A stretch of DNA of 64,000 bases from JBBSDP01 sp038240605 (lineage in GTDB: Bacteria > Planctomycetota > Phycisphaerae > Tepidisphaerales > Tepidisphaeraceae), in contig JBBSDP010000004.1 in NCBI GenBank assembly GCA_038240605.1, positions 62,001-126,000 on the forward strand, read 5' to 3'. How positions within the stretch are numbered: position 1 is the first letter of the stretch; every line of letters begins with the position of its first letter. The notes beneath the pieces are model-generated. The model saw nothing but the letters and a program-made list of their open reading frames with translations. It was not told the origin of the DNA and did not search any database. Of this stretch, positions 25,893 through 35,050 are shown in pieces. A program made the position numbers and the translations under genes.

Positions 25893-26303
25893 CTATTCTC
25901 CGAACTTGAACGTGATCGGGATCTGGACGTCGGGATGTAGGCTGACCTTTACCGGGCAACCGAGGCCGGCGTTCTTCAAAAGCATCTGATCGTCTTCGCT
26001 GAGGGTGGTGGGAACGTGGATGATGACGGTGAGACGGCTGATCCGCCGTGAGGGGGTCGCGACCATCTCCTTTGTCACCTTTGCGGTGGCCCGCCCCATG
26101 TCGATCCCTTTACGCTGGGCCACGATTCCCATCGTGGTCAACATGCAGGTCCCCAGTGACGTGGCGCAAAGATCGGTCGGTGAAAACGATTCACCCTTGC
26201 CCATGTTGTCCACGGGCGCGTCCGTCAGCAACTTCGTCTTCGAAGGACCGTGAACCGCTGCGCATCGCAACTTGCCTTCGTACGCGATTTCAATTTCCAC
26301 CAT
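25893..26303 (-). CDS. osmC: OsmC family peroxidase
   Basis: A 136-residue thiol peroxidase that reduces organic hydroperoxides. The two catalytic cysteines are present: Cys53 in LGTCMLT at the start of the central helix and Cys116 in AGLGCPV. SFSPTDLCATSLGTC is the family core. The ATG at 26303 gives the usual length. It stands 44 bases downstream of the minus-strand RTX gene (stop at 26348) and converges on the FG-GAP gene. Confidence 0.92.
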   Translation of the reverse strand: MVEIEIAYEGKLRCAAVHGPSKTKLLTDAPVDNMGKGESFSPTDLCATSLGTCMLTTMGIVAQRKGIDMGRATAKVTKEMVATPSRRISRLTVIIHVPTTLSEDDQMLLKNAGLGCPVKVSLHPDVQIPITFKFGE

Positions 26304-26347
26304 GGATGAGCTCCTGCGCGATGGCGATTACCGATTCTACCCGCTGG

Positions 26348-27196
26348 TTAGATTTTCGGCACGGCGGGTTCGCGAGTCGTCGGGACGATCAGCGTGTCCT
26401 TCGCGGGATCGTAGTTGATCGTCTGCGCCTTGAGGGTGCGGAGGAGGAAGGTGTTGTGTCCGGTTCCGCCGATCAGGGTATTGCGTCCGCTGACGTCGCC
26501 GAGCACGTCGTTTCCGTTGCCGGTGGTGATCTGATCGTTGCCGGATCCGCCCCAGATGGTATCGTTGCCTTCGCCCGCAACAATCACGTCTTTTCCGCCG
26601 AGGCCGAAGACCAGGTCATTGCCGTCGCCGACGTGGATCGCATCCGCGCCATTGCCGCCGACGATCGTGTCGCGCCCGTCGCCCGCGTTAATCGTGTTGC
26701 CATGGTTGCCGCCGCGGATGGCATCGTTACCGTCGCCGACGGTGATCCGGTTGGCGCCGCTTCCGCCGACGATCACGTCATCGCCGTTCCCGGCCATGAT
26801 CGTCGTGTCCCCGCGACCGCCGGAGAGCGTCGCGGGCTGGTCGCCCACGGTGATCTGATCCGATGCCCCGTGCCCGTCGACCTCAGTCGGAATCAGGAAT
26901 GCGCCGATTGTCCCGACGGAAATGATGTTCGATTTGCTGCTGCCGACGACAAGCACCTTGGTGATCGACAGCGTGCGCGGGAACGACTTGCTCGCGGTCC
27001 GGGTGACGCCCCGGCCGGTCACCGACGAAACCATCACGTCGACGCTGAGCTGATTGCTTCCAAATTCAACGGTGATCGTGTTCGCGGCACCGGCGTCGGC
27101 GCGAACGGTGAGCAAGCCCGCGCCTCCCAGCGTCATGCTGGAAAAAAGCCTGCGGTGTTCGAGGGTTTCAAAAAATTCGGGTGCGGCATCAGCCAT
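26348..27196 (-). CDS. RTX-type calcium-binding surface protein with LEPR-XLL-like start
   Basis: A secreted or surface protein of 282 residues. It lacks a classical signal peptide. The N-terminus has LEHRRLFS (12-19), a variant of the planctomycete LEPR-XLL motif. A beta domain runs to about 95, and then come roughly ten hemolysin-type nonapeptides (GGNGADAIHVGDGN, GGSGNDQITTGN) that would form a calcium-bound beta-roll. The end (LIVPTTREPAVPKI) is not RTX-like. AGGAG at 27203-27207 sits directly against the ATG at 27202 but six bases from the ATG at 27196, so the second start is used here. Confidence 0.85.
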   Translation of the reverse strand: MADAAPEFFETLEHRRLFSSMTLGGAGLLTVRADAGAANTITVEFGSNQLSVDVMVSSVTGRGVTRTASKSFPRTLSITKVLVVGSSKSNIISVGTIGAFLIPTEVDGHGASDQITVGDQPATLSGGRGDTTIMAGNGDDVIVGGSGANRITVGDGNDAIRGGNHGNTINAGDGRDTIVGGNGADAIHVGDGNDLVFGLGGKDVIVAGEGNDTIWGGSGNDQITTGNGNDVLGDVSGRNTLIGGTGHNTFLLRTLKAQTINYDPAKDTLIVPTTREPAVPKI

Positions 27197-27202
27197 GTAC
27201 AT

Positions 27203-27207
27203 CTCCT
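27203..27207 (-). promoter_or_regulatory. Ribosome binding site deciding the RTX protein start
   Basis: On the minus strand AGGAG is followed with no gap by ATG (27202) and after six bases by a second in-frame ATG (27196). Only the second has usable spacing. Confidence 0.7.
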
Positions 27208-27298
27208 GTTAATGCCGCTATCGGCAAATATTACCGGACCCCGCCAGTCTGAACCGGAGGTCCGAAGCAGAATCCTGGTTACTTCTGCACGGACATGC

Positions 27299-28876
27299 TC
27301 ATTCGAAGAGGGGCAGTTGCGCCGAATCCTCGGCGGTGCTCTGCACCTCGCCATCGGCCAGGCGCGTGAGCAACCGATCGCCGGGCCGAACTAGCGCCGC
27401 GGAACGGATCACCGTCCCATCGCGCTTTCGCGTCGTGATGGAGTAACCGCGCCGCAACACCGCCGCGGGGCTTAGCGCCCGCAGACGCCCCTCCAGCGCA
27501 TCCACCCGCACAGCCCGTGCGCTTAGCCTGCCGGCGGCATCGCGGGCCAGCCGCTCCCCCAGCCCATCGACCTGTTGTGCGCGCAGCACCAGACGATGCC
27601 TCGGGTGGCACTCGGCCAGGCGAGCACTGGCGCGGATGACCCGTTCACTTGATCGGCGCAACACCTGATTTTCGGCGCGAGCGAGGATGAGGGCGAGCCG
27701 GTCGACGCGATCCCGCCTGTCGCGAAGGACGCGCGGCAGACGTCCATCCAGACGGGCCGCCAGTTCAACGAGGCTGCGCGAGGCCGTCCGGACGCGATCG
27801 ACCCACGCAAACTGGATCGCCCGACCCAGCCCGTCCAGATACTGCACGTTCTGATGGATCCGCTGAAGTGGCCTGCGAAACGTCTCGTGTCGAGCGATCG
27901 CATTCAAGCGATGGTTCAATTCCCCCAGGAAGGCCATCGCGGCGCGACAAAGTCGCAAACCGTTGACGTCGATCGTTTCCCTCGCGTTACGCCAGGGCGC
28001 GGTCACCACTTGCGCTGCTTCGGTAGGCGTGTGGGCGTGATAGTCGGCGACGAGGTCGGCGATCGAGACGTCCACTTCGTGACCGATCCCCGTGACCACT
28101 GGAAGCAGCGACGCCGCCACGGCGCGGGCCACGACTTCCTCGTTGAACGCCCAGAGGTCTTCCAGCGACCCGCCGCCACGGCTGAGGATGATGAGGTCCG
28201 CGCCGCCCACTTGCGCTGCCGAGCGACCGAGGTGTTTCAAGGCTGCCGCGATCTTTGTTGCCGCCCCATCTCCCTGCACCGGCACCGGGTACAGGAGCAG
28301 CCGTATCCATGGAAAACGGCGGAAGACTTTCAACATGTCCTGGAGTGCCGCCGCATTGGAACTGGTGACGATCACGACGGTGCGCGGGTACGGCGGGATC
28401 GGCCGCTTGCGTTCGACGGCAAAGAGTCCTTCGGCTTCCAGCTTTGCCCGCATCTGCTGAAACGCGAGCTCGAGTGCGCCCTGCCCGATCGGCCGGAGCG
28501 TGGTCACGTAGAGCTGATAACGGCCCGTCTTGCCATAGATGCCGATACGCCCGCTGGCGAGCAGTTCCTGCCCATCCTTGATCGCAAACTTCATCCGCGC
28601 TACGTCGGATTTCCACATCACGCAGTCAATGCAGCAATCCCGATCCTTCATCGTGAAGTAGAGATGGCCGGAGGCGTGATACGGCTTGGCATTGCTGATC
28701 TCCCCCCGCACCAGCAGCGTCTCGGGAATCCGCGACTGGAGCGCGCGCTCGATGCGCGCCGTGAGTTGCGTGACGCTAAGGGGGGCGCGTGTATCACTTC
28801 CGGCCGGCGCGGGCGCCGAATCGGCCGGCCGCCGGCCAGCAACCTGTTCGCGAAACTCGAAAAACCCGCCGCTCAT
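27299..28876 (-). CDS. xseA: Exodeoxyribonuclease VII large subunit
   Basis: Catalytic subunit of exonuclease VII, which degrades single-stranded DNA. The 525 residues contain an N-terminal OB fold (VRGEISNAKPYHASGHLYF) and then the family motifs: TSSNAAALQDML, RGGGSLEDLWAFNEE and GIGHEVDVSIADLVADYHAHTPTEA. A long helical C-terminal region ends with RGYSITTRKRDGTVI. No xseB small subunit is adjacent. The ATG at 28876 gives the normal N-terminus. The frame stays open back to 29068 but overlaps the permease gene and is arginine/proline-rich. Confidence 0.94.
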   Translation of the reverse strand: MSGGFFEFREQVAGRRPADSAPAPAGSDTRAPLSVTQLTARIERALQSRIPETLLVRGEISNAKPYHASGHLYFTMKDRDCCIDCVMWKSDVARMKFAIKDGQELLASGRIGIYGKTGRYQLYVTTLRPIGQGALELAFQQMRAKLEAEGLFAVERKRPIPPYPRTVVIVTSSNAAALQDMLKVFRRFPWIRLLLYPVPVQGDGAATKIAAALKHLGRSAAQVGGADLIILSRGGGSLEDLWAFNEEVVARAVAASLLPVVTGIGHEVDVSIADLVADYHAHTPTEAAQVVTAPWRNARETIDVNGLRLCRAAMAFLGELNHRLNAIARHETFRRPLQRIHQNVQYLDGLGRAIQFAWVDRVRTASRSLVELAARLDGRLPRVLRDRRDRVDRLALILARAENQVLRRSSERVIRASARLAECHPRHRLVLRAQQVDGLGERLARDAAGRLSARAVRVDALEGRLRALSPAAVLRRGYSITTRKRDGTVIRSAALVRPGDRLLTRLADGEVQSTAEDSAQLPLFE

Positions 28877-28920
28877 GCGCGCGAGTATATCGAGCCGGTT
28901 TCGCGGGCAACAGCCGAGCG

Positions 28921-30003
28921 CTATGCAACGGACGTGGGAGCCGTCGGCGCGGACTGGCGGGCCAGGAAGCCTGCCCGGCGTGTGCGCCGCTTCGCCTGAA
29001 GGATGTGAACGACCTGATCGAGGATGACGGCGATGAGGATGACGGCGCCGATGACGATGAACTTCCAATTTTCATCGGGGTGCCAGAACTGTTTTACTCC
29101 GGACTTGTCGTGATAGGGAACGCGGAACATATCCAGCCCGTTCTCGATCACACGCATGATTGTCACCCCGATGACGACGCCGAATATCGTGCCTTCGCCG
29201 CCGCGCAACGAGCATGCGCCAAGGACGCAGGATGCAATCGCCAGAAGTTCGTAGGCGTTTCCGACCGTGTGGCCCATCTGCTTGATATAGGACGCATAGC
29301 AAACACCGGCCACGCCAGCGAGACCCGCGGAAATGACGTAAGTCGAAGCCTCAGTACGACGGACGGGGATGCCCGAATACTCCGCGGCATCGCGGTTGCC
29401 GCCGATTGCAAAGAGGTAACGCCCGTAAACGGTGAAGTGCAACAGGTAGGTCGCCAGGACGATTATGATGAGGAAGATGAGAACCGGATACGTCAGCAAA
29501 GGCTCACCATTCCAGTACAGGACGCCGCTGTTGGCGAACTCGTTGAAAGGAATATCGCCCAATCCCAGACTCCCGCCCTTCGCGATCGTCTGCGACACAC
29601 CCCGCAGCAGCAGCATCCCGCCCAGAGTCACGATGAACGGCTGAAGTCCAAGGCGCGTAATGAGCAGGCCTTGCGCCAAGCCAATGAGCAACACGATTGC
29701 GAGAGCCAGCGCGATTCCGACGCCGATTGGCAATCCAAAGCCGATCGGCATCCCCATAGTGGTTTCGCCGTTGGATGAAAACTTGGCGATCATGACCCCG
29801 GTCAATCCGACGAGCGAACCTACAGAGAGGTCAATACCACCCGTAATAATTACAAACGCGCTTCCAATTGCGAAGATGCCCAGCAATGCGATCTGCCGCG
29901 TTGTAAACAGCACGTTGTCATGGCCAAGAAAATCGCTGTTGGAAAACGCCAGCACCGTGCAAAGCACGACGAGCGCCACGAACATTCCAATTTCACGTCT
30001 CAT
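28921..30003 (-). CDS. Sugar ABC transporter permease (RbsC type)
   Basis: Membrane subunit of a ribose/xylose-type importer. The 360 residues show eight to ten hydrophobic helices and the family motifs GIDLSVGSLVGLTGV and LGLQPFIVTLGGMLLLRG. GNRDAAEYSGIPV and CVLGACSLRGGEGTIFG follow. The stretch near 290-325 (YHDKSGVKQFWHPDENWKF) is a hydrophilic insert before the last helix. It overlaps the ATPase gene by four bases (ATGA), so the two are coupled. The specific sugar is unknown. Confidence 0.92.
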   Translation of the reverse strand: MRREIGMFVALVVLCTVLAFSNSDFLGHDNVLFTTRQIALLGIFAIGSAFVIITGGIDLSVGSLVGLTGVMIAKFSSNGETTMGMPIGFGLPIGVGIALALAIVLLIGLAQGLLITRLGLQPFIVTLGGMLLLRGVSQTIAKGGSLGLGDIPFNEFANSGVLYWNGEPLLTYPVLIFLIIIVLATYLLHFTVYGRYLFAIGGNRDAAEYSGIPVRRTEASTYVISAGLAGVAGVCYASYIKQMGHTVGNAYELLAIASCVLGACSLRGGEGTIFGVVIGVTIMRVIENGLDMFRVPYHDKSGVKQFWHPDENWKFIVIGAVILIAVILDQVVHILQAKRRTRRAGFLARQSAPTAPTSVA

Positions 30004-31517
30004 GTGGTTACCATCGCCTGCGGCCCGGCTTCTCCGCCTGTCATCAACATAGCGATTCGCTCCTCCGTCAGCTCTTCGCGCGGGAGAATTCGGCGGATAG
30101 AGCGTTCGTACATGACGGCGACGCGATCGCTCATGCCCAGGATTTCTTCCATGTCAGAACTCACCATGATGATCGCAATTCCGTCGCTCGCAAGTGCCGC
30201 GATGTGGCGATAAATCTCGGCCTTGGCTCCGACGTCAACACCGCGCGTGGGCTCGTCGAGGATCAGCACCTTTGGCTTCATCGCCAGCCATTTCCCCAAC
30301 ACAACCTTCTGCTGGTTGCCGCCGGAAAGGTTCACGACCTTTCGACGTACGCTGGGTGTCTTGATCTGCATTCGCGTCACCTCCAGGGTGGCCACTTGCT
30401 CTTCCTCGCCGCGCTGCAACCACATGCGCGGGCGGTAAGAGCCGATGTCCGGGAGCGAAATGTTCTGAGCTACCGTCATGGGCAAAACCAGCCCATGTCG
30501 CTTGCGATCCTCCGGCACCAGGTACACACCGCTGCGAATCGCGTCACGGGCGCGGCGCGGCGTATACGGCTCACCGTCCAACCGCATGCGGCCCCCGAGC
30601 AGAGGCACGACACCGAACAGAACCTGCATCAACTCGGTGCGGCCCGCGCCGACGAGTCCGGCAAAGCCAAGGATCTCGCCACGGCGGACCTCGAATCTGA
30701 CCCCGCCGGGCGCGCCGGGCACCTGGAGGTCTTCGGCTTCAAATACGATCTCGCCGGACGCACGGCCACTCTTCTCCGGAAACCACGCGCTGAGCGACCG
30801 TCCCACCATCATCGCCACGATTTGCTCGTGCGTCGTCCCTGCACCGTTCAGGTCCCCGACGTAACGACCGTCACGAAGTACCGTGATGCGATTCGCGACC
30901 TCAAGCACTTCGTCCAGCCGGTGAGAAATGTAGACGATGCCAACGCCCGAGGCCCGCAGGTCGGCAATGATTCGGAACAACTGCCGCGCTTCACCGAGGG
31001 TGAGCGAGCTGGTCGGCTCATCCATGATGATGACCCGGGCCTCTTGCGCAAGCGCCTTGGCGATCTCCACCATCTGCATCTGGCCAGCGGTCAGGCTGGA
31101 CATCGACGCGGCAGCCGAAAAATCGAGCCCGACGCGGCGAAGCAGGAACTCCGCCTTGGCTCGCATAGCCGCACGATCGATCAGTCCAAACCGCGAAGAT
31201 TCCATGCCCAGAAAAATGTTGCCGGCAATATCGAGGTTCGGGACCGGCATCAGCTCCTGGTGGATCAGGGCGATACCCGCGCGCTTCGCGTCGGCCACAT
31301 TGGAAAAGCGAACCGGCAGGCCATTGAGTTGAAGTTCGCCACCGTCGGGGGTGATTACCCCACCGAGGATCTTCATCAGGGTGCTCTTGCCGGCACCATT
31401 CTCGCCCATCAGGGCGAGCACCTCTCCCGCGCGCAATTCCAGGCTAACGTCGCTCAGAGCCAATACGCCGGGGAAGCGTTTGGTGATGCCGCGCATGGCT
31501 AGTAGCGGGGAATTCAT
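30000..31517 (-). CDS. Sugar ABC transporter ATP-binding protein (RbsA type, two ATPase domains)
   Basis: A 505-residue fused ATPase that powers the adjacent importer. The first domain has Walker A GENGAGKST, the degenerate signature TAGQMQMVEIAKAL and Walker B VIIMDEPTSSL. The second has GLVGAGRTEL in place of Walker A, then LSGGNQQKVVLGKWL and VLILDEPTRGVDVG. Such asymmetry is normal for RbsA/XylG/MglA. I use the ATG at 31517, and a TTG codon immediately precedes it. It starts ten bases after the binding-protein gene and overlaps the permease. Confidence 0.94.
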   Translation of the reverse strand: MNSPLLAMRGITKRFPGVLALSDVSLELRAGEVLALMGENGAGKSTLMKILGGVITPDGGELQLNGLPVRFSNVADAKRAGIALIHQELMPVPNLDIAGNIFLGMESSRFGLIDRAAMRAKAEFLLRRVGLDFSAAASMSSLTAGQMQMVEIAKALAQEARVIIMDEPTSSLTLGEARQLFRIIADLRASGVGIVYISHRLDEVLEVANRITVLRDGRYVGDLNGAGTTHEQIVAMMVGRSLSAWFPEKSGRASGEIVFEAEDLQVPGAPGGVRFEVRRGEILGFAGLVGAGRTELMQVLFGVVPLLGGRMRLDGEPYTPRRARDAIRSGVYLVPEDRKRHGLVLPMTVAQNISLPDIGSYRPRMWLQRGEEEQVATLEVTRMQIKTPSVRRKVVNLSGGNQQKVVLGKWLAMKPKVLILDEPTRGVDVGAKAEIYRHIAALASDGIAIIMVSSDMEEILGMSDRVAVMYERSIRRILPREELTEERIAMLMTGGEAGPQAMVTT

Positions 31518-31527
31518 CAACTCGATC

Positions 31528-32577
31528 TCATTTTTTCTTCGTCAAGTCCGCAAGTCCTGCCCGGTAGTCTTTGACGTTCTGGCTGTTGATGACCTCGACG
31601 CCCGTGTCGATCTTGCCGTCTTTGATCAACGGATCCTTCAGCGCCTCTTCCCCTCGCGTCGCCAGGGCATAGAGAAGCTTGGAAGAAAGGTAGCCGAACT
31701 GGAACGGCTTCTGAACGACCGTGGACGTGATCGAACCCTTTTCAATCGCGTCGAGCGTACCCGTCTCGTCGTCGAATACGGCCGCCTTGATCGTTCCCTG
31801 CTTGCCGCTCGCCTCAACGGCGGAAGCGATCTGCGGGCCGTTGTAAGACCAGAGACCCACCATCATTGTCACCTCAGGATAAGCGGTGATCACTTTTTCC
31901 ACGTTCGAGCGGGCGGCGGTGCGATCGCCGTTGTCTTCCTTCTTCACCTTGACTTCGATGTTGTGACCGGCGATCGCCGATTCGATGCCATTGAGCCGCT
32001 CCCGAGCGTTGTCGGCCGAGAAAGTCCCGACGAAGACGGCGATCTTGCCGCCCGACGGCATCAGCTTTACGATCTCATTGCCCAGCACCTTTCCCGCCTC
32101 GACGTTATTCGTGCCGATGTAAAGCAGGCGGTGAGATTTGGGCGCATCTGAATCGTGACAGATCACATTCGTCTTCTCGCAGGCGCGATTGAGCTCGGAA
32201 ACCTGATCGGCGGGCGCGATGACGCTGATCGCAATCCCGTTGTAGCCCTGACTCAGCAAGTTCTCGAGAATCGCATTCTGCTCGGCGACCTGCCCGTTTT
32301 GCGGAATCTTGAAATCCACGTGAACGTTCGTCTCGCCCTCGAACTTTTTCACGCCCGCTGCCGCCCCGTCCCAGAATGGGCTGGGGTTGTTGATCACGAA
32401 AGCAAGCTTCGGCGGCGTGCCGGGCGTCGCCTTAAACACATGGGTCGGTCCGTTGTCGCTGGGCGTGACCGGGCCGGCGCCCGGAGAGTCTTTCTTACGC
32501 GAGTCGCAACCGAGACCCGCAAAAATGACAGCGGCGACCGCGACGATGACGGTTCGAAATGGACGAGTGCAACACAC
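31528..32577 (-). CDS. Sugar ABC transporter substrate-binding lipoprotein (RbsB type)
   Basis: Binds the sugar and delivers it to the permease. The 349 residues start with a lipoprotein-like signal ending FAGLGC (Cys24). A periplasmic-binding-protein family 4 fold follows, with KLAFVINNPSPFWDGAAAGVKKF, LLSQGYNGIAISVIAP and CHDSDAPKSHRLLYIGTNN. QKPFQFGYLSSKLLYAL is near the end. The start is GTG at 32577, because AGGAG (32586-32590) lies eight bases upstream and it gives a proper signal sequence. First gene of the importer operon, 100 bases after galM. Confidence 0.92.
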   Translation of the reverse strand: MCCTRPFRTVIVAVAAVIFAGLGCDSRKKDSPGAGPVTPSDNGPTHVFKATPGTPPKLAFVINNPSPFWDGAAAGVKKFEGETNVHVDFKIPQNGQVAEQNAILENLLSQGYNGIAISVIAPADQVSELNRACEKTNVICHDSDAPKSHRLLYIGTNNVEAGKVLGNEIVKLMPSGGKIAVFVGTFSADNARERLNGIESAIAGHNIEVKVKKEDNGDRTAARSNVEKVITAYPEVTMMVGLWSYNGPQIASAVEASGKQGTIKAAVFDDETGTLDAIEKGSITSTVVQKPFQFGYLSSKLLYALATRGEEALKDPLIKDGKIDTGVEVINSQNVKDYRAGLADLTKKK

Positions 32578-32585
32578 GATAGGAT

Positions 32586-32590
32586 CTCCT
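32586..32590 (-). promoter_or_regulatory. Ribosome binding site deciding the RbsB-type GTG start
   Basis: AGGAG is eight bases before the GTG at 32577. Starts further upstream would put about 30 non-hydrophobic residues before the lipoprotein signal. Confidence 0.7.
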
Positions 32591-32677
32591 CGCGATGGGT
32601 TGGAAACGGACGCATGGGCGACGCGATTATCCACCGCGCGTCTGACCGAATTCAAATCGAACACGCACGCACGCTGC

Positions 32678-33832
32678 TTACTCAGTCGAAAAACGATAAA
32701 TGGTCACCTGGTGATAAGCCTCTCCCGGCCGCAGGATCGTCGAAGGAAAGTTCGGGTGATTGGGGGAATCCGGATAATGCTGGGTTTCCAGGCAGAAGGC
32801 GCCGTATTGCGGATAGGCGACGCCGTCCTTGCCCATGACTTTGCCGTCCAGGAAATTTCCCGTGTAGAACTGCATGCCCGGCTCGGTCGTGAAGACTTCC
32901 ATCACCCTTCCTGATCCAGGATCGCGGACTCGGGCCGCCCGCGTGAGCTCGCTGCCCCACTTATTCAGGACGTAATTGTGGTCGTAGCCGACCGGCGGCC
33001 CGCCGGACGCCTGTGAGATCCGCGCGCCGATTGGGGTGGCTTTCAGGAAATCGAGCGCCGTCCCCTTCACGCTCTGGATCTTTCCGGTCGGGATCTGCAC
33101 GTCGTCGAAGGGGGTGTACCGGTCGGCATTTACTGTCAGCACCTCATCGAGGATCGTCGGCGATTTCTCCGCGCTCAAATTCCAATAGGTATGGTTCGTA
33201 AGATTCAACGGCGTGGGGGCATCGGTCACGGCGCTGTACTCGATCTTCAGCTCGTCCCGATCGCTCAGGGTGTAGATGACCGTAACGTTCAGGTTGCCGG
33301 GATACCCTTCGTCGCCGTCGGGGCTGAGATGCGAAAACCGTACGGCGGGCCCGCCGGGGCTGGCCGTTTTTTCCGCTCGCCAGACCACCTTGTCGAACCC
33401 CTTCTTGCCGCCGTGAAGGCTGTTGGGGCCATTGTTGACGAACAGTTTGAATTCCTTCCCATCGAGCGTGAACTTCCCGCCCGCGATGCGGTTGGCGTAA
33501 CGGCCCACGGTGGAGCCGAAGTACGGGCTCCTGGTCTCGTATTGATCGAGCTGATCGAACCCGAGCACCACGTCACCCGGGTTCCCTTTCTTGTCCGCGA
33601 CGTGCAGTTCGGTCAGCGTCGCGCCGTACGTGATGATCTTCGCCACCGTTCCGCGAGCGTTGGTAAGCGTATAAGCTTCGACGGCTTTCCCATCCTGCGT
33701 CTTGCCGTATGGGGCCACCTGCACGCCCGGCGTGTAGACGGGCCGCGTGACCGTACTTGCCGAATGATGGCACCCCGTCATTCCGACAAGCAGACCCGAT
33801 GCAACCACGCCGATCAATTTCGCAAATGACAT
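32678..33832 (-). CDS. galM: Aldose 1-epimerase, lipoprotein form
   Basis: Interconverts alpha and beta anomers of aldoses. The 384 residues begin with a lipoprotein signal (LLVGMTGC, Cys about 21), so it is probably anchored outside the cytoplasmic membrane. The catalytic domain has YGATLTELHVADKKGN, the substrate-binding GRYANRIAGGKF, and the catalytic histidine in LTNHTYWNLS. VTTEPGMQFYTGNF carries a conserved Glu region. AGGAG sits nine bases before the ATG at 33832. It precedes the sugar ABC operon on the same strand, suggesting preparation of sugar for uptake. Confidence 0.93.
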   Translation of the reverse strand: MSFAKLIGVVASGLLVGMTGCHHSASTVTRPVYTPGVQVAPYGKTQDGKAVEAYTLTNARGTVAKIITYGATLTELHVADKKGNPGDVVLGFDQLDQYETRSPYFGSTVGRYANRIAGGKFTLDGKEFKLFVNNGPNSLHGGKKGFDKVVWRAEKTASPGGPAVRFSHLSPDGDEGYPGNLNVTVIYTLSDRDELKIEYSAVTDAPTPLNLTNHTYWNLSAEKSPTILDEVLTVNADRYTPFDDVQIPTGKIQSVKGTALDFLKATPIGARISQASGGPPVGYDHNYVLNKWGSELTRAARVRDPGSGRVMEVFTTEPGMQFYTGNFLDGKVMGKDGVAYPQYGAFCLETQHYPDSPNHPNFPSTILRPGEAYHQVTIYRFSTE

Positions 33833-33999
33833 GGACTCGTTCTCCTGCGATTTGTCTTCGACCCGCTTCCGCGCGCACATCGTAACGGAAATCCCATTTC
33901 GCATCACGTTGCGCCGCGGTTCAACAGTCACACGGCGGCCGGATACAATCTCCGGCGGCGCCCGGGACCCCCAACCTTCATGCTGATTCCATCTAAACC

Positions 34000-34920
34000 A
34001 TGAAAACGTACTTCCACGCTTCGATCGGTGTTCTGGTCTGCTGCTTCCTCGCCCTCTCCGTCGCCCGCGGCGCGGACGAAACCTACGCGCTGGGCGCTGA
34101 TTCACAGCGTCAGGCCGGCGTGCAGGAGGGGACGGTCACCAAGGCCGTCTGGCGCAGCAAGGTCTTCGATAACACGATCCGCGAGTACTGGGTCTACGTC
34201 CCCAGACAGTATGACGGCAAGTCCCCCGCCAGTGTCATGGTCTTCCAGGACGGCCAGGCGTATGTTGGCGACAAGGGTGATTTCCGCGCGCCGATCGTGT
34301 TCGACAACCTAATCCACAAGGGGGAGATGCCCATCACGATCGGCATCTTCATCAACCCCGGACACACGCTCAAATCGGGCGAGGAGCAACAGCAGCAGCT
34401 TCCCAAGGAACCCTGGAACGCCGACAACCGCAGCTTCGAGTACGACACGCTAAGCGATCAATACGCACGCTTCCTGATCGAGGAGATCCTTCCGGAGGTC
34501 GGCAAGACGTTCAAGCTCAGCGATGACCCTGCTCGCCGGGCGATCTGCGGCATTTCCTCCGGCGGCATCTGCGCATTCACCGTCGCATGGCAACGGCCCG
34601 ATACATTTCGCAAGGTCCTCACTCATGTGGGCAGCTTCACCAACATCCGCGGCGGCCACGTTTACCCGAGCCTCATCCGCCAGACCAAGCCGGCCAAGCC
34701 GCTACGCGTCTTCCTCCAGGACGGGGACAAAGACATCGACAATCAATTCGGAAACTGGTGGCTTTCCAACCAGCAGATGGCCGCGGCCTTCAAGTTCGCC
34801 GGTTACGATTACCAATTCGTCGGCGGGCACGAAGGCCACAACGGGAAGCATGGCGGCGCCATCCTCCCCGACTCCCTGCGCTGGCTGTGGCGTGACGTGA
34901 AGGACTCCGCGGGGCACTGA
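34000..34920 (+). CDS. Exported alpha/beta-hydrolase esterase (esterase D/CE1-like)
   Basis: An exported 306-residue serine esterase of the family that includes enterochelin esterase and feruloyl/acetylxylan esterases. It has a signal peptide (about 1-24). The nucleophile Ser186 is in CGISSGGI, the acid is probably in FLQDGDKDIDN and the catalytic His is in GGHEGHNGKHGG. WVYVPRQYDGKSPASVMVFQ is the typical early block. It diverges from galM across 167 bases. A role in releasing esterified side groups from plant polysaccharide is plausible but not shown. Confidence 0.87.
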   Translation: MKTYFHASIGVLVCCFLALSVARGADETYALGADSQRQAGVQEGTVTKAVWRSKVFDNTIREYWVYVPRQYDGKSPASVMVFQDGQAYVGDKGDFRAPIVFDNLIHKGEMPITIGIFINPGHTLKSGEEQQQQLPKEPWNADNRSFEYDTLSDQYARFLIEEILPEVGKTFKLSDDPARRAICGISSGGICAFTVAWQRPDTFRKVLTHVGSFTNIRGGHVYPSLIRQTKPAKPLRVFLQDGDKDIDNQFGNWWLSNQQMAAAFKFAGYDYQFVGGHEGHNGKHGGAILPDSLRWLWRDVKDSAGH

Positions 34921-35050
34921 GTTGTTTCTGAGGCCGACGTCAACAACCTATTGATGAACGTGCCTACGTTCCCTTGCGCCGGCATTGCGCGTACGCTTTT
35001 GGGAAGAAAAATGTCCTGGAGGTCGTACTACGTTCTCGGAGGATCAGACG

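Noticed and set aside
26430..26880. Regular DNA repeats suggesting a CRISPR array or minisatellite
   Set aside because: The periodicity comes from coding of glycine-rich RTX nonapeptides. Units vary at the third codon position and there are no spacers.
27854..28999. 381-residue open frame antisense to xseA
   Set aside because: Antisense to all xseA motifs, with composition typical of GC-rich shadow frames.
30204..31502. 432-residue open frame antisense to the sugar ABC ATPase
   Set aside because: Complement of a clear ABC ATPase. Rich in Arg/His/Gln, with no membrane or motif structure.
34000..34105. Extended N-terminus of galM overlapping the esterase gene
   Set aside because: The long open frame lacks a lipoprotein signal. 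The ATG at 33832 has AGGAG and a proper signal sequence.
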